A DNA stretch of 34,108 nucleotides from a bacterium (GTDB taxonomy: Bacteria > Planctomycetota > B15-G4): the NCBI GenBank assembly GCA_030428785.1, contig JAUIEF010000036.1, forward strand, positions 1-34,108, given 5' to 3'. Position 1 is the first letter of the stretch. Every line of letters begins with the position of its first letter. The notes below the pieces were generated by a model that was not told the DNA's origin, searched no databases, and saw only the letters and a program-made list of their open reading frames with translations. Positions 22,900-30,140 of the stretch are shown here, one piece after another. The position numbers and the translations under genes are program-made.

Positions 22900-24795
22900 G
22901 TGAGCCCCGCGAAGCCCTCCCCGGACGCCGTCCCGGACCCCGCGACCGCCGTCGGCGACGCCGCGCCGGCGGTCATGCTCCCCGTCGAGGGGCCGCCGCC
23001 GTCCGTCGCGGGCCGCGTCGCGACGCTGCTGCTCCTGGCCGGCGTCGTGGCCGTCGCGGTCGTCGAGGACGAGCAGATCCTGCGCACCAAGCTCGTGACC
23101 GCCCGGGCGCTCGTGCTCGGGGCGGCCTGCGTCGGGCTCCTCGCGCAGGCGCTCGCCGGCCGCCTGCGCGTCCCGTGGTCGACGTGGCTCTTCGCGGCGC
23201 TCGTGCCGGCGGGACTCGCCCTGCTCCACCCGCTGCACACGCCGGTGGCCAGCCGCGCGGTCGCCTGGGACGAGGCCCAGCGCCTCCTGCTCGTGCCCGC
23301 GGCGGCCTGGGCGACCGGCTCGCTCCTCGCGGGGGCGCGCGCCCGCGCCGGGTTCCTCGCGGCGCTGTCGATCGGCGCGATCGTCGTCGGCGGACTCGCC
23401 ATGCTCCAGCGCCTCGGCGCGCTGCACCCCGTCGCCTCCCGCTGGATGGTCGAGCTGGAGCTCACGCACTCGGCGCGCGTCATGGCGGGCTTCGGGAACC
23501 CGGTGTTCCTCGGGTCGTGGCTCGTGCTCACGACGCCGCTCCTGCTCGCGGAGGCGCTCACCGGTCGCACGGCGCTGCGCTGGCTCGCCGGCCTGGGCGC
23601 CGGGCTGGCGCTCCCCGCGCTGCTCGCCACGGACAGCACGGGCGCCTGGGCCGGCTTCGCGCTCGCGGCGGTGGTCGGCGTCGGGCTGCTGCTCGAGACG
23701 TCGCGCCAGCGCCGGCGTTACGCGCTCGCGGTGGGCGCCGTGGCGCTCCTGGCGCTCGGCGTCCTCCTGACCGGGCGCGAGCTCCTCGCGGCGCTCGAGC
23801 TCGACGGCGTCTTCCGCAGCCGCGTCCACACGCTCATCTGGCGCGACACCTGGCAGCTCTTCCTCGACCAGCCGGGCGGCGTCGGACCGGGCCAGTTCCA
23901 GGTCGCGTTCCTGCCGTACGCGTCGGCCGAACTGCTCGCCGAGCACCCCATGGGCGCGGTCATCATCAACGACGCGCACAGCGAGCCGCTCCAGCTGCTC
24001 GTCGAACTCGGGTGGCCGGCCGTGGTCGCCGTGGCCGCCGCGGTCCTCTGCGCGGCACTCGCGGTGCGCGCCATGCTCGCCGCGCCGTGGCGCGACCTGC
24101 ACGCGCGGGCGCTCTTCGCCGCCGGGGCCGGCAGCCTCGCCGGCGCGGTGGGCGAGTCCTTCGTCTCGCCCGACCTGCGCTTCCACGTCACGGCGCTCTC
24201 GCTCGGCGTGCTCGTCGGCTTCCTCGCGTCGCAGGCGCCGGCCACCGTCGTGCGCGTGCGCGGCGGGGCGGCGGGTCGCGGGCTCGTGGCGCTCGTCGCG
24301 GTCGCGGCGCTGGGCCTCGTCGGGTGGAGCACCTTCCAGCGGCTCTCGCTCGCCGCGCGCCTCGAGCCGCCGGCGCCGACGACGCGCGAGGCGCCCGGAG
24401 AGGAGGAGTTCGCGGCGCTCGAGGCGGCCGTCGCCGCGGCGCCCGGGGACCCGGCCGCGTGGTACGCGCTGGGCGCCGCCCACTACGAGGCGCTCGAGCA
24501 CGCGCACGCCGCCGAGGCGTTCCGGCGCGCGCTCGAGCTCGACCCCTCGAACGGCGTCCTGCTGCGCAGCCTCGGCATCTGCCAGGCGCTGTCCGGGCAG
24601 TACGCCGACGCGAATACCACGCTCCGCCGCAGCCTGCTCCAGCGGCCGGACGACCCGGAGGTGCGCTACCTCGTCGCGTTCGTGGCCTTCGCGCGCGGCG
24701 ACCTGCGGACCGCGCTCATGGAGGCGGAGCGCCTCGTCGAGGAGTACCCCGACCACGTGCGCGCGATCGCGCTCCTGGAGCGCCTCCGCGAATGA
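22900..24795 (+). CDS. O-antigen ligase/polymerase-like membrane protein with C-terminal TPRs
   Basis: A 631-residue protein from GTG 22900. It has about twelve hydrophobic helices (about 40-480) and the Wzy/WaaL-like large loop, with 'GFGNPVFLGSWLVL' and 'DAHSEPLQLLVELGWPAV' (His in a periplasmic loop) matching the ligase family. The last 125 residues are TPRs ('WYALGAAHYEALEHAHAAEAFRRALELDPSN', 'RPDDPEVRYLVAFVAFARGDL'). The likely role is polymerising or attaching a surface polysaccharide or lipid-linked glycan. The stop overlaps the HAD gene start (ATGA). No other glycan genes adjoin it. Confidence 0.85.
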   Translation: MSPAKPSPDAVPDPATAVGDAAPAVMLPVEGPPPSVAGRVATLLLLAGVVAVAVVEDEQILRTKLVTARALVLGAACVGLLAQALAGRLRVPWSTWLFAALVPAGLALLHPLHTPVASRAVAWDEAQRLLLVPAAAWATGSLLAGARARAGFLAALSIGAIVVGGLAMLQRLGALHPVASRWMVELELTHSARVMAGFGNPVFLGSWLVLTTPLLLAEALTGRTALRWLAGLGAGLALPALLATDSTGAWAGFALAAVVGVGLLLETSRQRRRYALAVGAVALLALGVLLTGRELLAALELDGVFRSRVHTLIWRDTWQLFLDQPGGVGPGQFQVAFLPYASAELLAEHPMGAVIINDAHSEPLQLLVELGWPAVVAVAAAVLCAALAVRAMLAAPWRDLHARALFAAGAGSLAGAVGESFVSPDLRFHVTALSLGVLVGFLASQAPATVVRVRGGAAGRGLVALVAVAALGLVGWSTFQRLSLAARLEPPAPTTREAPGEEEFAALEAAVAAAPGDPAAWYALGAAHYEALEHAHAAEAFRRALELDPSNGVLLRSLGICQALSGQYADANTTLRRSLLQRPDDPEVRYLVAFVAFARGDLRTALMEAERLVEEYPDHVRAIALLERLRE

Positions 24796-25475
24796 GCCCG
24801 GCCGTCGTGTGCCTCGACGCCGCGGACACGCTCTTCACGGAGCGCGACGGACGCGCGGCGCTCTACGCGGAGGTCTTCGGCCGCTTCGGGGTCGCCGTGC
24901 CGGAGCCGACCATGGCGACGTGGATGGCGGCGGCGCACGACGAGATCCCCGCCCCGCTCGGCGGCGAGCCGCGCTACTCGCGCGCGTGGTTCCGCGCGTT
25001 CGTGGGCCGGCTGCTCGAGCGCGCGGGCGACCGGCGCGACCCCGAGCCCGTGCGCGCGGCGCTCGAGGAGGTCTTCACCGACCCGCGCAGCTACGTCGTC
25101 TTCGCCGACACATTCCCCGCGCTCGACGACCTCGTGGAGGCGGGCCACCGGCTGGCGGTCGTGAGCAACTGGAGCGACCGGCTCGAGGGGCTGCTCGACG
25201 CGCTCGGCCTGCGTCGCTACTTCGAGACGCTCGCGATCTCGGCGGTCGTCGGCGTCGACAAGCCGGACCCCGCGCTCTTCCACCACGCGCTCGACCGGCT
25301 GGGCGTGCGCCCCGAGCAGGCGCTCCACGTCGGCGACTCCCCGGAGCGGGACGTCGGCGGCGCGCTCGCCGCGGGCATGGACGCGCTACTCCTCGACCGT
25401 GACGCCGAGCCGCCGGTCCCCGACCACGTCATCCGGTCGCTCGCGGAGCTCCCCGCGCGGCTGCGCGGCGGCTGA
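24792..25475 (+). CDS. HAD-superfamily hydrolase, HDHD3/DREG-2-like
   Basis: A 227-residue haloacid-dehalogenase-type phosphatase. Motif I reads 'CLDAADTLF' (nucleophile Asp9, but Ala11 in place of the usual second Asp), as in the DREG-2/HDHD3 group with its DxxDTL form. Motif II is 'VVSNWSDRL', motif III 'DKPDPALFHHAL' and motif IV 'HVGDSPERDVGGALAAGM'. The helical cap lies at about 20-100. The missing D+2 acid may mean a slower enzyme or a different reaction. Coupled by ATGA overlap to the O-antigen-ligase-like gene; a dephosphorylated sugar or lipid phosphate substrate would suit but is not shown. The ATG is fixed by the overlap. Confidence 0.88.
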   Translation: MSPAVVCLDAADTLFTERDGRAALYAEVFGRFGVAVPEPTMATWMAAAHDEIPAPLGGEPRYSRAWFRAFVGRLLERAGDRRDPEPVRAALEEVFTDPRSYVVFADTFPALDDLVEAGHRLAVVSNWSDRLEGLLDALGLRRYFETLAISAVVGVDKPDPALFHHALDRLGVRPEQALHVGDSPERDVGGALAAGMDALLLDRDAEPPVPDHVIRSLAELPARLRGG

Positions 25476-25559
25476 CCCGCGGGCGGCGCGTCCGTCGGCG
25501 CGGCGCCGCGGGGAGCGGCGCGAGACGTCCCCGGGAGACGGACCGCCCGGGAACGGGCC

Positions 25560-25596
25560 GGGGCCCGCGCCCTCCTTTCCGGAGGACGCGGGCCCC
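25560..25596 (+). terminator. strong hairpin after the HAD gene
   Basis: GGGGCCCGCG (25560-25569) pairs with CGCGGGCCCC (25587-25596); after one mismatch CCTCC pairs with GGAGG; loop TTTCC. It lies in the 169-nt gap between convergent genes, about 85 nt past the HAD stop. Confidence 0.6.
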
Positions 25597-25612
25597 GTGA
25601 GACGTCACCCGA

Positions 25613-25634
25613 CCTCCCGGAACGCGCCGGGAGG
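25613..25634 (-). terminator. hairpin after the VCBS gene
   Basis: CCTCCCGG (25613-25620) and CCGGGAGG (25627-25634) form a perfect 8-bp stem with a 6-base loop AACGCG, 10 nt past the VCBS stop on the minus strand. Confidence 0.55.
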
Positions 25635-25644
25635 CGAGGTGGGA

Positions 25645-27234
25645 TCAGGGCGTGATGACGCGCAGGCCGTTCGTGGCCGAGTAGCCCTGCGGGCCGCCGC
25701 CGTCCTGGATCCAGGCCTGGAACACGAGCCGCGCCGCGGGCGGGAGGCCCGCCGGCGGGACGTGCGCGAGGAAGTCGACCTGGTTCTCGGTGCCGCTGTT
25801 CTGGTTGCCGAAGATGCGCAGGATGCCCGACGGCTGCACGACGAGGACGCCGCCCAGGAACGACGAGAACGCGATGTCCGTGCCGACCACCAGGTAGACC
25901 TTGGCGTTGTCCGGCACGCCGTTCACGCGGAAGCGGACCTGCGTCGAGGGCTCGCAGTTGCCGAGGCTCGAGAGCGTCGGCGTGCCGAGGCTGCCGTCCA
26001 GGAACGAGCCGAGGTCGACCCACTGCCGGCCGTGGTTCTTGAACTGGTCGTTCACGCCGCCGTAGTTCGCCAGGATGACGTCGGGCGAGCCGTCGCCGTT
26101 CATGTCGCCGGCGGCGACGTCGTACGTGTCACGACGGTTCGTGGACAGCGGGCCGAAGGTCTGGCGCGTGAACGAGCCGCTGCCGGTGTTGATGAACAGC
26201 TCGCTCGTGAGGTTCGGCGAGCGGTTCGCGACGATGACATCCATGTCGCCGTCCGCGTCGAAGTCGGCCCACGCGGAGCCGATGCTGCGACCGCGGTCGG
26301 TGGTCAGGTCGCTCTGGACGCGCTTGTCGAAGACGCCGGAGCCGTTGTTCAGGAACACCTGGTTGAGCTGCGCGGTGCTGTTGCCCACGAACAGGTCGAC
26401 GTCACCGTCGTTGTCGATGTCGATGAGCTTGCAGGCCAGGGAGTTCTTGGTGTCGACGGACTGCAGACCGACGGCCAGGCGGGTGAACTCGCCGCGACCG
26501 TTGTTCGAGTACAGCCAGTTGAGCGCGCCCTCCTCGCCGACCACGCCGCTGTGGTTGGTCACGAAGAGGTCGAGGTCGCCGTCACCGTCGATGTCGCCGA
26601 ACGTGCAACCGTAGGACGAGCCGCCGTCGGAGACCGCGTCGCCCTGCTTCATGACGTCGAAGCGGCCGATCGTGCCTTCCTGGCCCAGGCCCTGGTTGAT
26701 GTACAGCCGGTTGCGCTGGTCGTTGAAGTTCGTGACGAACAGGTCGAGGTCGCCGTCACCGTCGACGTCCGCGAACTCCGCCTGACGGGAGTTGCCGAGA
26801 TCGTTCACGACGGGGCCGGTGGTCCGCTTGAGGAACGTGAGCGGGTTGCCGCCCAGGTTCTCGTAGAGGAAGTTCTTCTCGCCGTTCGAGTTGGCGACGA
26901 AGATGTCGACGTCACCGTCGTTGTCGATGTCGCCGACCGCGAGGCCGCGCGAGTTGCCGCCCTCGGTCGTCAGCGGGGCGATGGTCTCGCGACGCATGCC
27001 GCCCTTGCCGTCGTTCAGGTAGAGGGCGTTGTTCTGGTCGAGGTTGGCGACGAAGCAGTCCAGGTCGCCGTCCCCGTCGAAGTCCGCGAGCGCGATGTCG
27101 CGGCTGTCGTGCGAGTCCAGGTCGTTGGCGCTCGGCGGGAACTGGGTCCACAGCAGATCGAGCGGGTACTGCTGGGCCAGCAGATCGGGGGCGGCCACGA
27201 GGGCCAGACCCAGGGCAATGGTCTTCTTGAACAC
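25645..27234 (-). CDS. secreted FG-GAP/VCBS-repeat beta-propeller protein
   Basis: A 529-residue protein from GTG 27234 (GAGG 8 nt upstream). The signal peptide 'FKKTIALGLALVAAPDLLA' is cut near residue 20. Seven calcium-binding loops of the FG-GAP type follow: DFDGDGDLD, DIDNDGDVD, DVDGDGDLD, DIDGDGDLD, DIDNDGDVD, DFDADGDMD and a last DMNGDGSPD. They would form a seven-bladed propeller outside the cell. A C-terminal beta domain (about 400-529) ends in 'FQAWIQDGGGPQGYSATNGL', a block I associate with secreted planctomycete proteins. Adhesion or surface display is likely; no enzyme motif is seen. It is lower in GC than its neighbours because of the Asp/Asn-rich repeats. A longer frame upstream is rejected because its N-terminus is not protein-like. 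Confidence 0.9.
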   Translation of the reverse strand: MFKKTIALGLALVAAPDLLAQQYPLDLLWTQFPPSANDLDSHDSRDIALADFDGDGDLDCFVANLDQNNALYLNDGKGGMRRETIAPLTTEGGNSRGLAVGDIDNDGDVDIFVANSNGEKNFLYENLGGNPLTFLKRTTGPVVNDLGNSRQAEFADVDGDGDLDLFVTNFNDQRNRLYINQGLGQEGTIGRFDVMKQGDAVSDGGSSYGCTFGDIDGDGDLDLFVTNHSGVVGEEGALNWLYSNNGRGEFTRLAVGLQSVDTKNSLACKLIDIDNDGDVDLFVGNSTAQLNQVFLNNGSGVFDKRVQSDLTTDRGRSIGSAWADFDADGDMDVIVANRSPNLTSELFINTGSGSFTRQTFGPLSTNRRDTYDVAAGDMNGDGSPDVILANYGGVNDQFKNHGRQWVDLGSFLDGSLGTPTLSSLGNCEPSTQVRFRVNGVPDNAKVYLVVGTDIAFSSFLGGVLVVQPSGILRIFGNQNSGTENQVDFLAHVPPAGLPPAARLVFQAWIQDGGGPQGYSATNGLRVITP

Positions 27235-27535
27235 GATGGGTACCTCGGGGATCACTTCGGGGAGATCGGGACGCTGGAGATCGGCCGGGCACCGTCTCCT
27301 GGTGGAGACTATCCCGGCCTCGGAGGGGGGCAAATCGCTCCCGAGGCACCCTCCCGGTGCGTCGCAACACATCGCGCGACAACGACTTGCGGCGAGGCCC
27401 CCGGCTCTTCGCGCGACCCGATTTTTTCCCTGCGACAGGCGCCGGGCGGCCGTCCGGCGGGGCTCCGCGGCGGGGTCCGCCGGGAGCCGGAGGACAGTGT
27501 CGTTAGGATCGCGGGCCCTCGCCCCGGAGCCCGCC
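27235..27535. other. 301-nt divergent gap between the VCBS and M28 genes
   Basis: No gene is seen. It holds repeated GGAGATCGG (27261-27269 and 27276-27284), a hairpin GTCTCC-TGGT-GGAGAC at 27294-27309 in the likely leader of the VCBS message, a T-run GATTTTTTCCC near 27420, and a TAGGAT box at 27504-27509 just before the peptidase gene. Confidence 0.6.
27504..27509 (+). promoter_or_regulatory. putative -10 box (TAGGAT) of the M28 peptidase gene
   Basis: TAGGAT ends 26 nt before the ATG at 27536, in the context GTTAGGATC. No good -35. Confidence 0.4.
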
Positions 27536-28975
27536 ATGCCGCTCGCCCGCCTCCCCGTCGTCGCCCTCCTGCTCCTCGCGACCGCGTCGTGGGCTCCGCC
27601 GCGCGCCGCCCCCGCCGGCGCCCCGGACGACGACCCGGCCGCACCCTACGCCGAGACGGTCGAGCGCCTCCTCGACGCCGCCCTCGCGGAGGGCCGCGCC
27701 TACGAGCTGCTCCACGAGCTCGTGACCGTCGCGCCGCGCCGCCTCGCCGGATCGCCCGGCGCCGCCGCCGCGGAGGCCTGGGCGCTCGAGACGATGCGCG
27801 CGCTGGGCTTCGAGAACGTCCGCTTCGAGGAGGTCACGGTCCCCCACTGGGTGCGCGGCGACGTCGGCGAGGTGCGCTTCGCGGAGCCCGCCGAGCTCGC
27901 CGGCGACCACCTCCCCATGCTCGCGCTCGGCGGCAGCGTCCCCACGCCGGAGCACGGCGTGACCGCCGAGGTCGTGATCGCCGACGGGCTCGACGCCGTC
28001 GCGGAGCTCGGCGAGGCCGCGCGCGGCAAGATCGTCCTGCTCAACCGGCCCATGGACCCGACGCTCGTCGACGCCTTCGCGGCCTACGGCGGCGCCGTCG
28101 GTCAGCGCAGCCGCGGCGCGCAGGAGGCCGCGAAGGTCGGCGCCGTGGCCGCGCTCGTGCGCTCCATGTCGAACCGGCACGACGACGTGCCGCACACCGG
28201 CGCGACGCGCTACGCCGACGGCGTGACGAAGATCCCGTTCGCGGCGATCAGCACGAACGCCGCGGACCGCATCGCCTCGCTCGTCGCGTCGGGACGTCGC
28301 GTCGTCCTCAACCTGCGCATGGACTGCCGCACGCTGCCGGAGACGGAGGGTCGCAACGTCATCGGCGAGCTCGTCGGCCGCGAGCGCCCCGAGGAGGTCC
28401 TCGTCGTGGGCGGGCACCTCGACGCCTGGGACGTGGGCCAGGGCGCGCACGACGACGGCGGCGGCTGCTGCCAGGCCATCGAGGCCGTGCGGCTCATGAG
28501 GTCGCTCGACCTGCGCCCGCGTCGCACGATCCGCGTCGTGCTCTTCGCCAACGAGGAGAACGGGCTCGCCGGCGGGCGCGGCTACCGCGAAGCGCACCTC
28601 GACGAGATGGACCGGCACGTGCTGGCGCTCGAGTCCGACTCGGGCGTCTTCACGCCGCGCGGCTTCGAGACGGACGCGAACCCCGAGGCGTTCGCGGTGC
28701 TCGCGTCGGTGTCGCGACTGCTCGAGCGCGCGAACGCGGGCAAGCTCGTGCCGGGCGGCGGCGGCGCGGACATCGGCCCGATGCGCCGGGACGGCGTCGT
28801 GCAGGTGGGCTACCTGCCGGACCCGCAGCGCTACTTCGACCTCCACCACACGCACGAGGACACCTTCGACAAGGTGAGCGAGCGCGAGATCGAGCTGGGC
28901 GCCGGCGTCATCGCGTCGCTGCTCTACGTGATCGCCGACCTGCCGGAGACCCTGCCGCGCAACCCGTCGCAGTGA
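27536..28975 (+). CDS. secreted M28-family metallopeptidase with PA insert
   Basis: A 479-residue protein with a signal peptide (MPLARLPVVALLLLATASWA...). After an N-terminal helical region and a PA-type domain (about 110-270, 'HGVTAEVVIADG', 'RGKIVLLNRP'), the zinc peptidase domain (about 285-470) keeps all expected ligands: His and Asp in 'GGHLDAWDVGQGAHDDGGG', Glu pair in 'ANEENGLAGG', Asp in 'ALESDSG', and His in 'HHTHEDTFD'. The family contains aminopeptidases and carboxypeptidases that use two zinc ions; this type resembles the secreted carboxypeptidase-Q-like group. It is a single gene, divergent from the VCBS gene and convergent with the selenoprotein gene. Confidence 0.93.
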   Translation: MPLARLPVVALLLLATASWAPPRAAPAGAPDDDPAAPYAETVERLLDAALAEGRAYELLHELVTVAPRRLAGSPGAAAAEAWALETMRALGFENVRFEEVTVPHWVRGDVGEVRFAEPAELAGDHLPMLALGGSVPTPEHGVTAEVVIADGLDAVAELGEAARGKIVLLNRPMDPTLVDAFAAYGGAVGQRSRGAQEAAKVGAVAALVRSMSNRHDDVPHTGATRYADGVTKIPFAAISTNAADRIASLVASGRRVVLNLRMDCRTLPETEGRNVIGELVGRERPEEVLVVGGHLDAWDVGQGAHDDGGGCCQAIEAVRLMRSLDLRPRRTIRVVLFANEENGLAGGRGYREAHLDEMDRHVLALESDSGVFTPRGFETDANPEAFAVLASVSRLLERANAGKLVPGGGGADIGPMRRDGVVQVGYLPDPQRYFDLHHTHEDTFDKVSEREIELGAGVIASLLYVIADLPETLPRNPSQ

Positions 28976-28983
28976 GCCCCGGC

Positions 28984-29022
28984 GGCGCGCCGCGTGCGCG
29001 GACGGGCGCGGGACGCGGCGCC
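28984..29022. terminator. imperfect hairpin between convergent genes
   Basis: GGCGCGCCGCGT (28984-28995) can pair with ACGCGGCGCC (29013-29022) over 10 bp with a 2-nt bulge; the loop is 17 nt. It sits in the 57-nt gap after the M28 stop and the selenoprotein stop. Weak candidate. Confidence 0.3.
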
Positions 29023-29032
29023 GACGCGCGCG

Positions 29033-29638
29033 TCAGCCGCCGCGCTCCGGCTCGAGCGTGACGCCGAGCCCGTCGGCGATCCGGTTCGCGTACGCGAAGT
29101 ACGCGACGACGAGGTTGAGCTCGAGGATCGCGCGGTCGTCGAGCCCGGCCTCCCGCAGCGGGGCGAGGTCGGCCTCCTCCATGGCGCCCGGCCGCACGGT
29201 GAGCTTCTCCGCGTAGACGAGCATCGCGCGCTGCGAGGCCGTGAGCTCGACCGACCGCCAGTCGCAGGCGACGCGGTCGGCGAAGTCGGGCGCGTGCGTC
29301 CGGCGCGTGAGTCGGGCCAGACCGGCCCGGTGGTGCTCCACTCAGTAGCGACAGCCGTTGAGCACCGAGACGACGAGCCCCACGAGCTCGCGGTCGGCGA
29401 GCGCGGTGCGCCCCTGCGCGTGGAGGATCGTGTGGTAGAGCCGCGCGTGGTCGTCGCCGGTCGCGGGCGCGAGGCCGTGCACCGCGAGGATGTGGTCGAG
29501 GCGGCCGGTCGACGGGTCGCGCTCGCGGCGGCGGAGCTCGTCGAGCGCGGCGCGATCCTCGGCGTCGACGGGCGTCGTGTCGATCCAGGCGACGCGCGCG
29601 GGGTCCGCGGGCGCGCCGTCGTCCGTCGCGCCGCTCAC
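29033..29638 (-). CDS. AhpD-like peroxidase-related selenoprotein (CxxU), in-frame TGA read as Sec
   Basis: Read through one TGA (29344-29342) the frame gives 201 residues that match the peroxidase-related/AhpD (carboxymuconolactone-decarboxylase-like) family end to end: 'VAWIDTTPVDAEDRAALDEL', 'LDHILAVHGLAPA', 'LADRELVGLVVSVLNGCRY', then 'VEHHRAGLARLT', 'LTASQRAMLVYAEKLT' and 'LNLVVAYFAYANRIADGLGV'. The redox motif is normally CxxC in 'NGCRYCVEHH'. Here the second Cys codon is TGA, giving C96-x2-U99-x3-H103. A SECIS-like stem-loop follows (29313-29329). The start is GTG at 29638, 7 nt after the stop of an unknown small gene. The family reduces peroxides or other oxidants. A point mutation or assembly error could explain the TGA, but the position and stem-loop argue for Sec. 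Confidence 0.85.
29313..29341 (-). promoter_or_regulatory. bacterial SECIS element of the AhpD-like selenoprotein
   Basis: Just after the UGA (29344-29342), the mRNA has 18 nt, then loop GGUCU (29323-29319) closed by a perfect 6-bp stem CGGGCC/GGCCCG (29329-29324 with 29318-29313). In E. coli fdhF the UGA is also followed by 18 nt and then GGUCU as the SelB-binding apical loop. A bulged U below the loop, as in E. coli, is not obvious here. Confidence 0.75.
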
Positions 29639-29645
29639 CGCGCGG

Positions 29646-30035
29646 TCAACCGACGGACTCGCGCACCCACTGCTTCGCCATCGTCACGACCTCCTCGCGC
29701 TCGTCCGTGAGCATGGCCCACAGCCAGCCCGTCTCCGCGCGGCCGAGGTCCTGCGTCACGAGCTGCGAGAGGTCGCCGAGGTCCATGTCCTCGACCTCGA
29801 TGCGCTCGCGGGCGTAGAGCTTGTCGAGCACGCGGCGCAGGTGCCGCACGAACTCCGGGTCGCGGTGCGCGAGCGCGCTCGCCGAACGGTACGCCGCCTC
29901 GCCCACGACGCGCGCGTGCCGGTTGCCCTGCCGCCACTCCGGTTGGTGCAGCCCGAACGTGCCGAGCATGTTCGCGACCTCACGCCACTCGAAGGTGCCG
30001 CGGATGACCCGGTCGAGGGGACAGTCGCGGGACAT
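29646..30035 (-). CDS. unrecognised 129-residue soluble helical protein upstream of the selenoprotein
   Basis: ATG 30035 opens a 129-residue protein ('MSRDCPLDRVIRGTFEWREV', 'LGTFGLHQPEWRQGNRHARV', 'LRRVLDKLYARERIEVEDMD', 'ETGWLWAMLTDEREEVV'). It is mostly helical, with no signal peptide, membrane helix or metal motif. One Cys sits at residue 5. The protein-like composition and 7-nt spacing to the selenoprotein make it a real gene and a likely partner. A minus-strand CATAAT (30102-30107) upstream is a possible -10. The family is not recognised. Confidence 0.7.
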   Translation of the reverse strand: MSRDCPLDRVIRGTFEWREVANMLGTFGLHQPEWRQGNRHARVVGEAAYRSASALAHRDPEFVRHLRRVLDKLYARERIEVEDMDLGDLSQLVTQDLGRAETGWLWAMLTDEREEVVTMAKQWVRESVG

Positions 30036-30140
30036 GGTGGGGGCTCGGGGGTGGGCGTGTCGGGGTCACGCGCGCTCCGCGGCGCGCGCCGCGGGCCGGC
30101 CATTATGCCAGCGCGCGGACGATTCGTGGGGCTCTCGGGA

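Noticed and set aside
25399..29061. A 1220-residue plus-strand open frame over the VCBS and M28 region
   Set aside because: Opposite the VCBS protein it is an antisense image of the DxDGDG repeats, and further on it runs out of frame with the M28 gene. Its composition is Arg/Ala-rich.
29342..29638. Two separate small genes or a broken AhpD pseudogene instead of a selenoprotein
   Set aside because: The two parts are in the same frame with no indel, the break is a single TGA at the catalytic Cys, and a SECIS-like stem-loop follows. A chance nonsense mutation exactly there is much less likely, though not excluded.
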